Counted from the first letter of the stretch, positions 1 through 9,345 are shown. The stretch is 64,000 nucleotides of DNA from Kordia zhangzhouensis (GCF_001005305.1 NZ_LBMH01000003.1:496001-560000); one strand, 5' to 3'. The notes: generated by a model from the letters alone, not told the origin. Numbers and translations are program-made.

Positions 1-432
1 AAAAAGTGTTAAAAAACGATTGGCAATGTATTTATACATAGGCATCCCTCCACGCAAAGCGCCTTTTCCCAAAATACGAGAACCCATCACTACTGGATAT
101 ACGTTATTTGCAATCAAAAACGCCATTGAATGGATTAACTTAGGCGTATATTGATAGTCTGGATGGAGCATTACAATAATATCGCCTCCTAGCGATAAAG
201 CTTTTTTATAACAGCTTTTTTGATTCGCCCCATACCCTTTGTTCTCGTCGTGTTTAATGATGTGTTCAATTCCTAATGCTGAAGCAACTTTTAAAGTTTC
301 ATCTGTGCTGTGATCATCTACCAATACTACTTCATCAACAATATCAAACGGTATTTCATTATATGTTTTTTTTAAGGTTTCAGAAGCATTATATGCAGGA
401 AGTACAATGATGACTTTTTTAGAATTGATCAT
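1..432 (-). CDS. glycosyltransferase family 2 (partial, 3' end outside window)
   Basis: This is the N-terminal 144 codons of a GT-A fold glycosyltransferase, which transfers a sugar from a nucleotide or polyprenyl-phosphate donor at the inner face of the cytoplasmic membrane. Reading the minus strand from the ATG at 432, the protein opens with VIIVLPAYNASETL, then VDEVVLVDDHSTDET with the donor-binding aspartates, a KGYGANQ motif and MLHPDYQY. That order resembles dolichol-phosphate-mannose-synthase-like GT2 enzymes. The frame is open to base 1, so the acceptor-side half lies outside. It is divergent from the membrane glycosyltransferase at 533, with about 100 bases between them that probably hold both promoters. 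Family is clear; donor and acceptor are unknown. Confidence 0.85.
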   Translation of the reverse strand, partial: MINSKKVIIVLPAYNASETLKKTYNEIPFDIVDEVVLVDDHSTDETLKVASALGIEHIIKHDENKGYGANQKSCYKKALSLGGDIIVMLHPDYQYTPKLIHSMAFLIANNVYPVVMGSRILGKGALRGGMPMYKYIANRFLTLF

Positions 433-532
433 AAAATTTGGCTTATCTTGAACAAATGCTCAAAAAATAATCGTATTTCTTTATGTTCGCCAATTTAACA
501 ACTATATTTATATACGCAAAACAAAACCATCA

Positions 533-1969
533 TTGAAATTGTATAAACTTACTTCTTCAATTCGTGAGAACGCAATCCTTTTGGTTGTTCCATTTTTAAT
601 AGTATTCGTTTTGCGAGTCTTTGGTTTTGATGGTCTGTACGGTCAAGATGCGTATGAGTATTTGCGTTATGCAAACGCCATTCAAGAGTACATTCTTGGC
701 GGTGAACATCCTGGAAATTATTATTGGCCAGTACTCTATCCTACTTTAGGGAGTATGATTGGTTTCCTCTTTGGAAGTACAGCCTTTGCATTGCATTTTA
801 TCAGTTGCTTGAGTTTTTCTGTTACTTGTGTATACATTTTAAAGACTTTACGATTACTCTATCCAACATCAACAGTTCGCTTTTATTATGTATTGATATT
901 TGCCGCTTTTTGTCCTTTTCTTTTAAAGATGGGGCTCATTGTTATGTCTGATGCTTTAACGTTGGTTTTTGTTGTTTTGTCATTTTATTTTTTCTTTAAA
1001 TCCTATGTAAAAAGTACTAGTCTTGCTCCTATTTTTTTCTTTGCTACATGTGCTATAATGACACGATATGCATCATTATTTATTACATTTCCATTAATTA
1101 GCTATGCGTTGTATTTAGTATGGAAGCGAAAAGGATTTTTGCAATTACTAGCAGCTTGTTTCTTAAGCTTTATCGTTGTCATTCCGTTTCTTATATTTCA
1201 ATGGGGCGCATTATTTGAAGCATCTTCCAATCCATTTTTAGCAGACTGGTCTGTTTTAAATTATTTTTCACGAAGTTTTTCTACACAAGACGGAACCACG
1301 ACGTATTTACTCCCAAACTTAGCACACATTTTATCTGTATTTTTTCATCCTGGGTTTATCTTTTTGGGAAGTATTCTGTGTCTAATCTCTTTCATAAATT
1401 ACAAGCTTCTTTTCTCATTTTCTCAAAAAACATTATTAATATGTAGTGCTTTGTATATTCTATTTTTAGCAGGAATTCCATTCCAAAATCCTCGAATTTT
1501 AGGCTTAGTGTTTCCATTAATTTTGCTAATCTTGTTTCCTGCTTTTGAAAAATTAATGAGCTACAAATTCTTCAAAAAAAATAGTTTTTTAATCGGAGTA
1601 GTTTCTATTATGTTGCAGCTATTCTTTTTTGCTCTAACATTCCAATTAATTTATGCGCGAACAATTACCGAAAAAGAACTCGCTGAGATGATTCACCCCT
1701 ACGAAGGAACAACTTTATATAGTTTTGATGTAGATTTAGCAATGCAAGGGCGCGGATTAAACTTTGGGTACAAGAATATGTTTATAGAACGATACGAAAA
1801 TGTTCAGTCTGGTGATTTAATTTTATTTGACGCCAACCGTTATAAAGTACAATGGAAAGATAGAAATCCGATGTTAAATTGGGAGTATATGAAAAATAAC
1901 TACCAATTGAAAGTACTTGAAACTCATCCAAAAGGATGGAAATTATACAAAGTTGAGAGTAAAAAATAA
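533..1969 (+). CDS. multi-pass membrane glycosyltransferase, GT39/ArnT-like
   Basis: A 478-residue protein with about ten hydrophobic segments. The first extracytoplasmic loop (residues about 36-60) carries an acidic motif, GQDAYEYLRYA, and then an aromatic/proline-rich stretch. This is typical of GT-C fold enzymes that move sugars from polyprenyl-phosphate carriers to acceptors on the outer face of the membrane. The last 90 residues or so are soluble. The start is TTG at 533; no in-frame ATG occurs before residue 138, so TTG or a nearby non-ATG start must be used. A deacetylase, GNAT, FkbM methyltransferase, GT4 and flippase-like gene follow on the same strand, placing it in glycan assembly. 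Substrate unknown. The GT-C assignment rests on topology and the acidic loop. Confidence 0.72.
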   Translation: MKLYKLTSSIRENAILLVVPFLIVFVLRVFGFDGLYGQDAYEYLRYANAIQEYILGGEHPGNYYWPVLYPTLGSMIGFLFGSTAFALHFISCLSFSVTCVYILKTLRLLYPTSTVRFYYVLIFAAFCPFLLKMGLIVMSDALTLVFVVLSFYFFFKSYVKSTSLAPIFFFATCAIMTRYASLFITFPLISYALYLVWKRKGFLQLLAACFLSFIVVIPFLIFQWGALFEASSNPFLADWSVLNYFSRSFSTQDGTTTYLLPNLAHILSVFFHPGFIFLGSILCLISFINYKLLFSFSQKTLLICSALYILFLAGIPFQNPRILGLVFPLILLILFPAFEKLMSYKFFKKNSFLIGVVSIMLQLFFFALTFQLIYARTITEKELAEMIHPYEGTTLYSFDVDLAMQGRGLNFGYKNMFIERYENVQSGDLILFDANRYKVQWKDRNPMLNWEYMKNNYQLKVLETHPKGWKLYKVESKK

Positions 1970-2085
1970 TTTAATTGTGGAAAGCTGAAAAGATTGTTTC
2001 TTTCGTTTCTTTTCTGTGAACAACTAAATAAAACAAAATAGAGTGTTGAGTTTTTATACTTTTACTGAAAATCAAATCAATTAAT

Positions 2086-3078
2086 GTGAAAATGCTCTGG
2101 CTACGTATCAAATATCGCTTAGGACTCTTATACAAAACCATTTTATTCAAACTTGGCCTGGGAAAGTTCTTATTGAAAAATCGTTACGGTGAACGCATTC
2201 TTATCTTTCATGGAATCGACAAAACTGGAGAAACTAAATACAATAGCCGCTTTATTTCAAAGGCATTTTTTGAAAAGTTCATCCAATATATTACTACACA
2301 TTACAACGTTATTTCTTTAGATGATTTTTATCAAAAAAAATTTAAAAAAAATACACTCAATATTGCGATTACGTTTGATGATGGCTACTTAAACAATTAC
2401 AAATATGCGGTTCCAATTTTGGAAAAGTACCATGTCCCAGCCAATTTTTACATTACTACAATTCATGAAAAAGCTCCGTATTTGTGGGCAGATTTTTTGG
2501 ATATTGTTTCATATCACACATCCAAAAAAGAAGTTGTTCTAGAACGCAATCTCTATCGAAAAAACAACAAGAATGAATTCCTTTGGAACGGAATTTCTAT
2601 GAAAAATGTAGCTAAAGCATTGCCATATGACGTTTTAAAAATGATTTACGAAGTATTTGCTAGCGATTGGAAAACTTTACCTCCTACAACGTATGAAGAC
2701 TATTGGATGCTCATGAATGCACAACAAATCAAAGAAATTTCCAATCACCCGTTATTTACCATTGGTGCACATGGCGAAACACATGCTAGTTTGATAGATA
2801 TTCCGTTGGCAGAAGCGAAACAAGAAATTCTCAACAGTAAAAAACAACTCGAAAAAATTTGTGAAAAACCTGTTACAGAATTTGCTTTTCCGTTTGGATA
2901 TTACAATAAAGAGTTAGCCCATTATTGTGAAGAAATAGGATTTAAAAGGATATTATTGGTAGATTACAATAGTAAAGAAGATGCAAAAAATGATTCTTGG
3001 AAAAATCGTTTTGTGATGAATCCGTACATTTCTATGGAACAACAATTAGCGTGTTTGTTAAAAGGTTCTTACTTTTAA
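2086..3078 (+). CDS. polysaccharide deacetylase (NodB-homology, CE4)
   Basis: A metal-dependent deacetylase of carbohydrate esterase family 4, which removes N- or O-acetyl groups from glycans. The three hallmark motifs are present: TFDDG at residues 96-100 (catalytic base and metal aspartate), HGETH at 229-233 (the two metal histidines) and FAFPFG near 270. At 330 residues it has an N-terminal extension of about 85 residues and an insert between motifs 1 and 2. The first residues are basic and hydrophobic but show no clear cleavable signal. The start could be GTG 2086 or ATG 2092. Only three bases separate it from the GNAT gene, so the two are cotranscribed. Inferred role: tailoring a glycan intermediate, possibly in the cytoplasm before export. 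The target sugar is unknown. Confidence 0.88.
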   Translation: MKMLWLRIKYRLGLLYKTILFKLGLGKFLLKNRYGERILIFHGIDKTGETKYNSRFISKAFFEKFIQYITTHYNVISLDDFYQKKFKKNTLNIAITFDDGYLNNYKYAVPILEKYHVPANFYITTIHEKAPYLWADFLDIVSYHTSKKEVVLERNLYRKNNKNEFLWNGISMKNVAKALPYDVLKMIYEVFASDWKTLPPTTYEDYWMLMNAQQIKEISNHPLFTIGAHGETHASLIDIPLAEAKQEILNSKKQLEKICEKPVTEFAFPFGYYNKELAHYCEEIGFKRILLVDYNSKEDAKNDSWKNRFVMNPYISMEQQLACLLKGSYF

Positions 3079-3081
3079 AAT

Positions 3082-4008
3082 ATGATCTACAAAGAAATAT
3101 ATCGCATTAAGCGTGTTGACCAAACTGATTTTCCAGCAATTAAGGAATTATTTTGGAAAGTATTTAACAAAAAAGTCTCTCTTTCCTATTTACAACACAA
3201 ATACGACACGTCTTATTTGGGCATAAATTATATTTGCAGTATTGCATATTATGACAATATTCCAGTAGCCTTTTACGGTGCCATACCACAAAAGTTTAAA
3301 AATGATACAGAAGAAATTTTTGTAGCACATGCCTGCGATTCGTATACACTTGCAGATCATCAACGGAAAGGATTGCATTACGAATTAGCAAAGTTTGCAT
3401 ACAAAATTATGTGTGAACACAATATCAAATATGTGTATGCTTTTCATAGTGAGAACACCTATTACAGCACCAAAAAATTAGGCTGGAAAGAGCATGAGCG
3501 TTTGCAACGCTTTCATATAAAAGTTTCTACAGTACCAATAGGAAAAGTATTGAATAAACTGCGTTGGACCAATGTGTACAACCTATTTTTTAAGCAATCT
3601 GTATCGCCAAAAGCCATTCAAAAACTGACTTCAGAGCATTTAGAAAAGTTCCGATTACAGTTTGATGATGATTTTATTCGGTATAAAAACAGCTTTAAAA
3701 ATCATTATTGTGTAGAAATTGACGACTGTGTGTTTTGGCTAAAAATTCAGGCAATTATTCACGTGGGACTGTTTTATGCGCCTTCTGCGGAAACCTTAGA
3801 AAAAGCATTGAAAAAGCTAAAACGAAAAGCATTTTTCTTAGGAATCACACAATTGTTATTTCAAGTGGATAAAAATTCAATCATGGCAGCTCAATTAAGC
3901 ACCATTACCAAACCTAAAGAATCGTGGTTGGTCGGTTATTTAGATTTTGATCCAACGATTAACTTGAAAGAATTTATATTTACGTATTCAGATTTAGACA
4001 CGTTTTAG
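3082..4008 (+). CDS. GNAT-family N-acyltransferase
   Basis: A 308-residue protein with a GNAT domain in its first 160 residues. The acetyl-CoA pyrophosphate-binding motif A is visible as HQRKGLH at residues 93-99, preceded by a beta strand (ACDSYTLADH) and followed by a helix. The C-terminal 140 residues have no motif I recognise and could be a second, degenerate GNAT-like lobe. Sandwiched between a deacetylase (3 bases upstream) and an FkbM methyltransferase (1 base downstream), it probably acylates an amino sugar or similar precursor in the cytoplasm. An acetyltransferase next to a deacetylase suggests that an N-acetyl group is exchanged for another acyl group, which is inference. Acyl donor and acceptor are unknown. 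Confidence 0.78.
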   Translation: MIYKEIYRIKRVDQTDFPAIKELFWKVFNKKVSLSYLQHKYDTSYLGINYICSIAYYDNIPVAFYGAIPQKFKNDTEEIFVAHACDSYTLADHQRKGLHYELAKFAYKIMCEHNIKYVYAFHSENTYYSTKKLGWKEHERLQRFHIKVSTVPIGKVLNKLRWTNVYNLFFKQSVSPKAIQKLTSEHLEKFRLQFDDDFIRYKNSFKNHYCVEIDDCVFWLKIQAIIHVGLFYAPSAETLEKALKKLKRKAFFLGITQLLFQVDKNSIMAAQLSTITKPKESWLVGYLDFDPTINLKEFIFTYSDLDTF

Positions 4009-4009
4009 C

Positions 4010-4846
4010 ATGCAAGTTCAGCTTAAAAATTATACATTCCAGATTAATCCAGGAAAAAACAAGCATTATTGGACACATATCAATGCTACTGACTGGGAAC
4101 CACATACATTTGCTATTTTTGACCAATTTATTGATAAAGATGCTGTTGTATTAGACATTGGTTCGTGGAGTGGCGTATTAACATTGTATGCTGCCAAAAT
4201 TGCCAAAGAAGTACATGCACTCGATCCTGATCCTGTGTGTTTTGAAGAGTTGAACACCAACGTACAATTAAATCCAAGCATCGCTGAAAAAGTAAAAACT
4301 TATCAGATTGCAATTTCAAACAAAAAAGAAAGTTCTCGTTTGTCAGCCCGTGAGCATTATGGAGCTTCGAGTAGTAGCATTTTGCAGCGAAAACGCGACA
4401 CAGAAAACTCATTGGAATTGGAAACAATTTCCTTAAATGAATTCTTAGAAAAAGAGAAAATCTCTAAAGTAGATTTTATAAAAATGGATGTAGAAGGTGC
4501 TGAGTTCAAGATTTTACCAACCATTGGAAAAGCACTGCAAAAAACAAACTATCCAACATTGTATGTTTCGTTTCATTATCACTTTTTGAACGAACATTTC
4601 TATCAAAAACACGTTCCTTCCGTATTTTTAAATAAATTGTTATTGCGTTTGGAACAAACCTTCGGGTTTTCGCTATTTGGCAAGCAAATACAAAAAGAAT
4701 TAGCTCCTCTTTTTGAGGATTTAAAAGCCTATCGTTATGTGTATAAAAGTGATGGAACATTGATTGATTTTGAAACACTTCAATCCAAACCCACGATAAT
4801 TAAAGAAACAGACTTAGTGTTTACAAATGTTGAATGGATTATTTAA
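4010..4846 (+). CDS. FkbM-family SAM-dependent methyltransferase
   Basis: A class I SAM methyltransferase of 278 residues. The SAM-binding glycine-rich loop is VVLDIGSWSG at residues 46-55, the acidic end of strand 2 is HALDPDP, and the FkbM signature VDFIKMDVEGAEF lies near residues 154-166. FkbM enzymes O-methylate sugars and polyketides. The gene begins one base after the GNAT stop codon and is followed after 42 bases by a GT4 gene, so it belongs to the same run. Inferred function: methyl capping or decoration of a glycan residue in the cytoplasm. The C-terminal 90 residues are variable and may bind the acceptor. Confidence 0.88.
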   Translation: MQVQLKNYTFQINPGKNKHYWTHINATDWEPHTFAIFDQFIDKDAVVLDIGSWSGVLTLYAAKIAKEVHALDPDPVCFEELNTNVQLNPSIAEKVKTYQIAISNKKESSRLSAREHYGASSSSILQRKRDTENSLELETISLNEFLEKEKISKVDFIKMDVEGAEFKILPTIGKALQKTNYPTLYVSFHYHFLNEHFYQKHVPSVFLNKLLLRLEQTFGFSLFGKQIQKELAPLFEDLKAYRYVYKSDGTLIDFETLQSKPTIIKETDLVFTNVEWII

Positions 4847-4858
4847 AGCCCGAATGTC

Positions 4859-4878
4859 ATTCTTGCAAAAGCAGGAAT
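4859..4878. repeat. short REP-like palindrome
   Basis: An 8-base inverted repeat with a four-A loop, ATTCTTGC-aaaa-GCAGGAAT, lies between the FkbM and GT4 genes. One arm differs by a single base, which would still pair in RNA. Its form matches the dispersed palindromes of the ATTCC(T/C)GC...GC(A/G)GGAAT type seen in many bacterial genomes. Only this one clear copy is in the window. Confidence 0.5.
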
Positions 4879-4888
4879 CTACTACTGT

Positions 4889-5938
4889 ATGAACAACCCA
4901 AACTTACATATCGTTTTTTTAACACCAGGTTTTGCAGTTTCTGAAGAAGATTCTACTACAATTCCAGCACTGCAAGTATTTCTAAAAAGCATACGAAATG
5001 CATTGCCAAAAAGTAAATTGACAATCATTACATTTCAGTTTCCTTTTATTAAAAAAACATATGGTTGGCATGGCATGGAAGTGATTTCGTTGAACGGACA
5101 AAATAAGCGTTTAAAAAAATTACAAACATGGCGAAAAGCAACAAAAACACTTCAAAGAATTCATAAAAAACAGCCTATTGATGTGATTCATAGCTTTTGG
5201 ATTGGCGAATGTTCACGGATTGGACAACGATTTGCAAAAAAGCATCACGTTACACATGTAGTGACCGTCATGGGACAAGATGCACTAGAAAAAAATTCGC
5301 ACACAAAATACCTGTCACAAACTAATTCAAAAATTGTTACCCTTTCAGCAAATCATCAAGAACAATTATTTAAAACATGTAACCTAAAATCAATTGTGAT
5401 TCCGTGGCACTTAGATACACATGCGTTTCCGCCAATACAGGAAAAAACAATAGATATTCTCGGTGTCGGTTCGTTAAATCCGATTAAAAATTATGATGAT
5501 TTTATTGATATCATCTCTGCCGTAGCAAAAACGCAAAAAAATCTCAGCGTACGTATAATCGGGGAAGGTTTTTTAGAGAACGAACTTGAAACCAAAATCA
5601 AAAATTTACAACTCGCAAACACGATTACTTTACAAGGTAAACTATCGCGCCCAGAAGTATTAGCAAAAATGGCACAAGCCAATATCCTATTACATACAAG
5701 TGTGTACGAATCGTTCGGATTTGTATTTTTGGAAGCTTTGTATTCGGGCATGCAAATCGTTTCATATCCTGTTGGACTTGCAGAATCGTCTGAGCATTGG
5801 TATGTAAGCAACGATAAGATTGATTTGATTGAAGCCTGCAAAGAACTTCTTTCAAAATCTGAAATAGAAAAAAAACGCATTCAGCTAGGTTCTGAAACAG
5901 AAACTATCAACGCTTACCTATCTTTGTATCATGCGTAG
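4889..5938 (+). CDS. glycosyltransferase family 4
   Basis: A 349-residue retaining GT-B glycosyltransferase. The C-terminal nucleotide-sugar domain shows GVGSLNPIKNYDDFI near residue 190, VRIIGEG, and the EX7E motif in YESFGFVFLEAL (glutamates at 274 and 282). The N-terminal acceptor domain includes IDVIHSFWIGE and a THVVTVMGQD loop. GT4 enzymes are soluble or peripheral and extend polyprenyl-linked oligosaccharides on the cytoplasmic face. The stop codon lies inside the start of the flippase-like gene (8-base overlap), implying translational coupling. Sugar specificity cannot be read from the sequence. Confidence 0.9.
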   Translation: MNNPNLHIVFLTPGFAVSEEDSTTIPALQVFLKSIRNALPKSKLTIITFQFPFIKKTYGWHGMEVISLNGQNKRLKKLQTWRKATKTLQRIHKKQPIDVIHSFWIGECSRIGQRFAKKHHVTHVVTVMGQDALEKNSHTKYLSQTNSKIVTLSANHQEQLFKTCNLKSIVIPWHLDTHAFPPIQEKTIDILGVGSLNPIKNYDDFIDIISAVAKTQKNLSVRIIGEGFLENELETKIKNLQLANTITLQGKLSRPEVLAKMAQANILLHTSVYESFGFVFLEALYSGMQIVSYPVGLAESSEHWYVSNDKIDLIEACKELLSKSEIEKKRIQLGSETETINAYLSLYHA

Positions 5939-7070
5939 AATTTTTACCATCGGAATAAATACAATTCGCGGATTTGCCAATCCTGCATTCAACTTTTTGA
6001 TTGTTGTGTTTGGTGTGAAAATTTTTGGAAAAACAGATTGGGCTAGTTTAATCAACGTGATGCTTTGGGTATATTTTACTTCGTTTATGTTCAGTTGGGG
6101 AAACTATGACTATTTGCTTCGAAAATTCAGCAATGCTCCCGGAAAAATGTATCATGCATTCTTTAGTAATTTTTTATCGCGAAGTTTGCTATTGCCTTTT
6201 TCGTTGCTATTATTGCTCTTTTTTCCTTTCACTATAGCTTTGTGGGCAATTGTACTCGTGCTTCTCACCTTTTGTTACGCATCATTGCTTCCTCTAGTTG
6301 TATATCATCAAAAATTTACGGCACAGGTCATTTCAGAGATTGTTTCATTTGTCATCATTTTTGGAAGTATCTTTTTTTTAAAAACTTTTGAACTAGAAAC
6401 GTTTTTACAAATATATGCCATCGCTATTGCTGTAAAAGTATTTCTATTAAGCATCCAATTATATTTTTGGAAAGAACCATTTTCTGCAACAATTTCGTTA
6501 GCAGAATTCAAATCTGGATTGCCATTCTTCATTCTTGGGTTGAGCGGATTTTTAATCTCCAAATCAGACATTTATATTGTAGATTCTTTTTTAGAAAAAT
6601 CGCAGCTTGCTGAATATCAATTACTCATCACCTCATTCTTGATGTTACAGGCGTTATCAGCGTACATTGTTATTCCGTTCACCAAACATGTATATCGTTT
6701 ATCTGATGAAGTTGTCCAAAAAATGAAGTATCGCTTATATGCTGTTTCTATTCCGTTAACAGCCTTAGGGGGAATTATAATTTGGTTTGTAATGGAGTAT
6801 TTCGTTCAATTGGGTTTTGGATACAAATACTATATCATTGGTTCATTAATGGCTCTCCCTAGTTTTTTTTACACGTTTAATGTAATGGAACTTATGAAAA
6901 ATCATCAAGAACGTAGCATTATTTATGTAAGTTTATTTGCTTTTTTTGTGAGTACAAGTTTGATTGTTCTTCTTATAGAAACATATGAGATTTTTGGAGT
7001 TTTGTTGAGTGTTTGTATTGCCCAATGGGTTGTTCTATTCACATACAAATTGTATCGAAAGTTCGGCTAA
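5931..7070 (+). CDS. polysaccharide flippase-like multi-pass membrane protein (Wzx/MOP type)
   Basis: A 379-residue protein made almost entirely of hydrophobic segments (about ten to twelve), with a positively charged start. Its length and topology fit the MOP-superfamily polysaccharide transporters (Wzx, RfbX), which flip undecaprenyl-linked glycans to the periplasm. It is somewhat short for a 12-14 helix Wzx. The opening stretch with an N-terminal helix and early NxxxxP residues is like other members. The 8-base overlap with the upstream GT4 gene and its place at the end of the glycan run support an export role. Family assignment is from topology and context rather than a catalytic motif; an O-antigen ligase-like role is less likely. 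Confidence 0.65.
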   Translation: MRRIFTIGINTIRGFANPAFNFLIVVFGVKIFGKTDWASLINVMLWVYFTSFMFSWGNYDYLLRKFSNAPGKMYHAFFSNFLSRSLLLPFSLLLLLFFPFTIALWAIVLVLLTFCYASLLPLVVYHQKFTAQVISEIVSFVIIFGSIFFLKTFELETFLQIYAIAIAVKVFLLSIQLYFWKEPFSATISLAEFKSGLPFFILGLSGFLISKSDIYIVDSFLEKSQLAEYQLLITSFLMLQALSAYIVIPFTKHVYRLSDEVVQKMKYRLYAVSIPLTALGGIIIWFVMEYFVQLGFGYKYYIIGSLMALPSFFYTFNVMELMKNHQERSIIYVSLFAFFVSTSLIVLLIETYEIFGVLLSVCIAQWVVLFTYKLYRKFG

Positions 7071-7085
7071 AAAGCTAGGCTATTT

Positions 7086-7919
7086 TTATTTTTTCTTCCG
7101 AAACATGTTCAACACTTTGCTTACAAAATCATCGTTGATGCCAAACGTTCCTTTAATCCATGTATAAATTGAAATCATTTTTTTATCCAACCAAATAAAT
7201 ATTGCCTTAATACCATCATTTGGTCGTGCTCGGTAATTCGTAGATCGACGCTTGAACGAGCCCGTTTTTTCTTCTGTAAAATAATATAATGCAATCGATT
7301 TTCGAGTCACATCTTTAGGACATGTAATCGGATCTGGGAAACCATGATACGAGTCTTCATCCGTATTAAAAATCACTACTCTGTTAAAGATTGGTGCAAT
7401 TTTTACCGAACATTTTGACATATCTTTTTCCCAAAGTTCCAATGCACCACCATAAGACGCGTCCCAATCTTTGTTTAAGTATACCAATACATTTACACGT
7501 CGTCGCCAATTCTTTTTGTGTGGATGTACCGTAAAATCTGCATGAATATTCAAATATCCACCCTTCTCACTTTGGTGAATTCCGCCACCTTCAATAGTTG
7601 TGTCTGGCAATAAATTAGAAATTCCTGTCAGTTGTTCTAAATACTGAATGAATTTTGGCGAGTTCAATTCATGGATAATTTCATCACGAATAAAATCAGG
7701 AATTAGTTCCAACTTGTTCAATCCGTGTTTCTTTTCGTTTACATGTACATAATGAATCCAACCATCGTCTTTGATTTTTGGAAATACAGCTAAGGCTTTC
7801 TCTGCGGAAGCAGTCTCCAAAAAATTATCAAAAATAATATGCGGATACGGCAAAGCCTTCTGATACCTTTGTATATCGTCGGAAAGTGTATTTTCTTTTG
7901 TAGAATAATCAACAATCAT
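7086..7919 (-). CDS. 2-oxoglutarate/Fe(II)-dependent oxygenase (prolyl-4-hydroxylase-like)
   Basis: A 277-residue dioxygenase with a double-stranded beta-helix core. The iron triad is visible: H126 and D128 in NIHADF and H192 in DSYHGFPDP, with R206 in TRKSIALYY as the 2-oxoglutarate anchor. GGGIHQS and the loop YGGALELW are also typical of the family (2OG-FeII_Oxy_3). There is no signal peptide, so it acts in the cytoplasm, hydroxylating an amino acid residue, a sugar-linked group or a small molecule. It converges on the flippase-like gene with a 15-base gap. Relatives often sit in surface-glycan and natural-product clusters, matching this setting. The substrate is unknown. Confidence 0.87.
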   Translation of the reverse strand: MIVDYSTKENTLSDDIQRYQKALPYPHIIFDNFLETASAEKALAVFPKIKDDGWIHYVHVNEKKHGLNKLELIPDFIRDEIIHELNSPKFIQYLEQLTGISNLLPDTTIEGGGIHQSEKGGYLNIHADFTVHPHKKNWRRRVNVLVYLNKDWDASYGGALELWEKDMSKCSVKIAPIFNRVVIFNTDEDSYHGFPDPITCPKDVTRKSIALYYFTEEKTGSFKRRSTNYRARPNDGIKAIFIWLDKKMISIYTWIKGTFGINDDFVSKVLNMFRKKK

Positions 7920-8093
7920 GAATTCCTTGGCGTATTTTGAATGCTAAAAGTACATAAAATAACTATAGTTGAAAACACCTTTTTGTCAAATAAAAAGTGA
8001 AGGTCAAAAACCTCAACACCCAAAAAAGTACAGCTCATAAAAAGTTGGAAGATTTTACAAAATGCGGAAGACTTCATATAGCCAACAATCACT

Positions 8094-9191
8094 GTGTTTC
8101 ATAAAAAATTAGTTCCTTTGTGTCAAAAGCTTTTTATGAAATACATACGACTTATTGGAATCAATTTACTTGTTTTAAGCGGATTATTATTGATTTTGGC
8201 AATTGTTATGTATTATATGGAAGTGCATCGCATTCAAACTTTCTTTTCATTTACAGATGAAAAGCAATCGGAATATTTTATTCCAGATTCCACCGCTATG
8301 TTTCTTCACAAACCCAATATACATTTGTATGACAATTGGGGAACACCACAACAAAAAATGTCTACCGAGCGCAGAACTAACAACTTAGGTTTTCGTGATG
8401 ATGAAGATGTGTTGACCAAATTGCCAAATGAATTTCGCGTACTCGTTACAGGTGATTCGCATACCGATGGTGTTTTGCGCTACAACACCCAATCGTTTGT
8501 TAATATTTGGGAAAAAAATTTAAATGCAAAGGACAGTACTACATTTTATAATTGCCTTAACGGCGGCGTGGGCTATTATACATTTCGTAATTATCACGGT
8601 TTCTTACAAAAGTTTAAATATTTGAAACCTGATGTGTTTCTCATTAATGTATTTACCGGAAATGATTTTAGAGAAGCAGCTAAATTTGAAGACAATCGTA
8701 CCAATATTTCTAATATTTATAAAAGTTGGCGAATGCGCTTCCGCAGAAAATTTCAATCCGCTGCCGAACAAGAATTCCCTTATATTCAAGGTATAGAACA
8801 ACAATTGTATTACGAGTCGTTTCCTGATGAAAAAGAACGTACTATGCAATTGGCAAAGAACTATTTGTTACAAATCAAAGAAATCTGTAAACAAGAAAAG
8901 ATTCGACTAATTGTAACGTTGCTGCCTTCCAAAATTGAAGTAAAGCCTGAATTTAAAACAGAAATTCAAACCCTATTTGATTTGGATGATAAAACGATGC
9001 AAACCAATCGAGAAATGACCGAGTTATTAATGGCTTTTTTACACGAGCAACAAGTGGAACATTATGACTTATTGCCTGTATTGCAAAATACGCCTGAAAA
9101 ATTATATTGGGATGCTGATTTACACATCAATCCGAAAGCACACGAACTGATTGCTGCATTTTTAAACGATACAATCATGTTGAAAGAATAA
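8094..9191 (+). CDS. membrane-anchored SGNH/GDSL-family protein (1)
   Basis: A 365-residue SGNH-fold hydrolase or acyltransferase with one N-terminal membrane segment (residues about 18-40), so the catalytic domain faces the periplasm. Block I is VTGDSHTDG with the nucleophile S122, block III is FTGNDFRE, and the catalytic Asp/His pair is D342/H344 in ADLHINPKAHE. The start could be GTG 8094 or ATG 8136 (residue 15); both leave the membrane anchor intact. It is one of four SGNH proteins in this island and stands alone on its strand. SGNH proteins next to polysaccharide genes commonly add or remove O-acetyl groups; that role is inferred here. Confidence 0.8.
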   Translation: MFHKKLVPLCQKLFMKYIRLIGINLLVLSGLLLILAIVMYYMEVHRIQTFFSFTDEKQSEYFIPDSTAMFLHKPNIHLYDNWGTPQQKMSTERRTNNLGFRDDEDVLTKLPNEFRVLVTGDSHTDGVLRYNTQSFVNIWEKNLNAKDSTTFYNCLNGGVGYYTFRNYHGFLQKFKYLKPDVFLINVFTGNDFREAAKFEDNRTNISNIYKSWRMRFRRKFQSAAEQEFPYIQGIEQQLYYESFPDEKERTMQLAKNYLLQIKEICKQEKIRLIVTLLPSKIEVKPEFKTEIQTLFDLDDKTMQTNREMTELLMAFLHEQQVEHYDLLPVLQNTPEKLYWDADLHINPKAHELIAAFLNDTIMLKE

Positions 9192-9261
9192 AATTTGCGT
9201 TGCGCTACAACATTTGAGACTTCGTAATGCATATGAAAGCTTCAAACCCTGCTGCTTGGCA

Positions 9262-9345
9262 CATTCTGCAAACGCGGAAACCTTAAAACAGTCATGTTTC
9301 TCCCATTCCGCAAGCGCGGATATCTTAAAACAATAGTATAATTTC
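9262..9345. repeat. two imperfect 42-base tandem repeats
   Basis: Two adjacent 42-base units (9262-9303 and 9304-9345) share most of their first 31 bases: each begins CATTC(T/C)GCAA(A/G)CGCGGA and continues with CTTAAAACA. A more diverged unit may precede them (9220-9261) and the start of another, AATTCCGCATC, follows. The GC-rich core (CCGC...GCGG) could form a small hairpin in each unit. They occupy the gap between the SGNH gene and the histidine kinase. The minus strand is open across them and would encode a 14-residue repeat, but it looks like a by-product of repetition. Confidence 0.6.

Noticed and set aside
4066-5880. Minus-strand frames of 70-130 codons inside the FkbM and GT4 genes
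   Set aside because: They are antisense to genes with intact catalytic motifs and show no homology signs.
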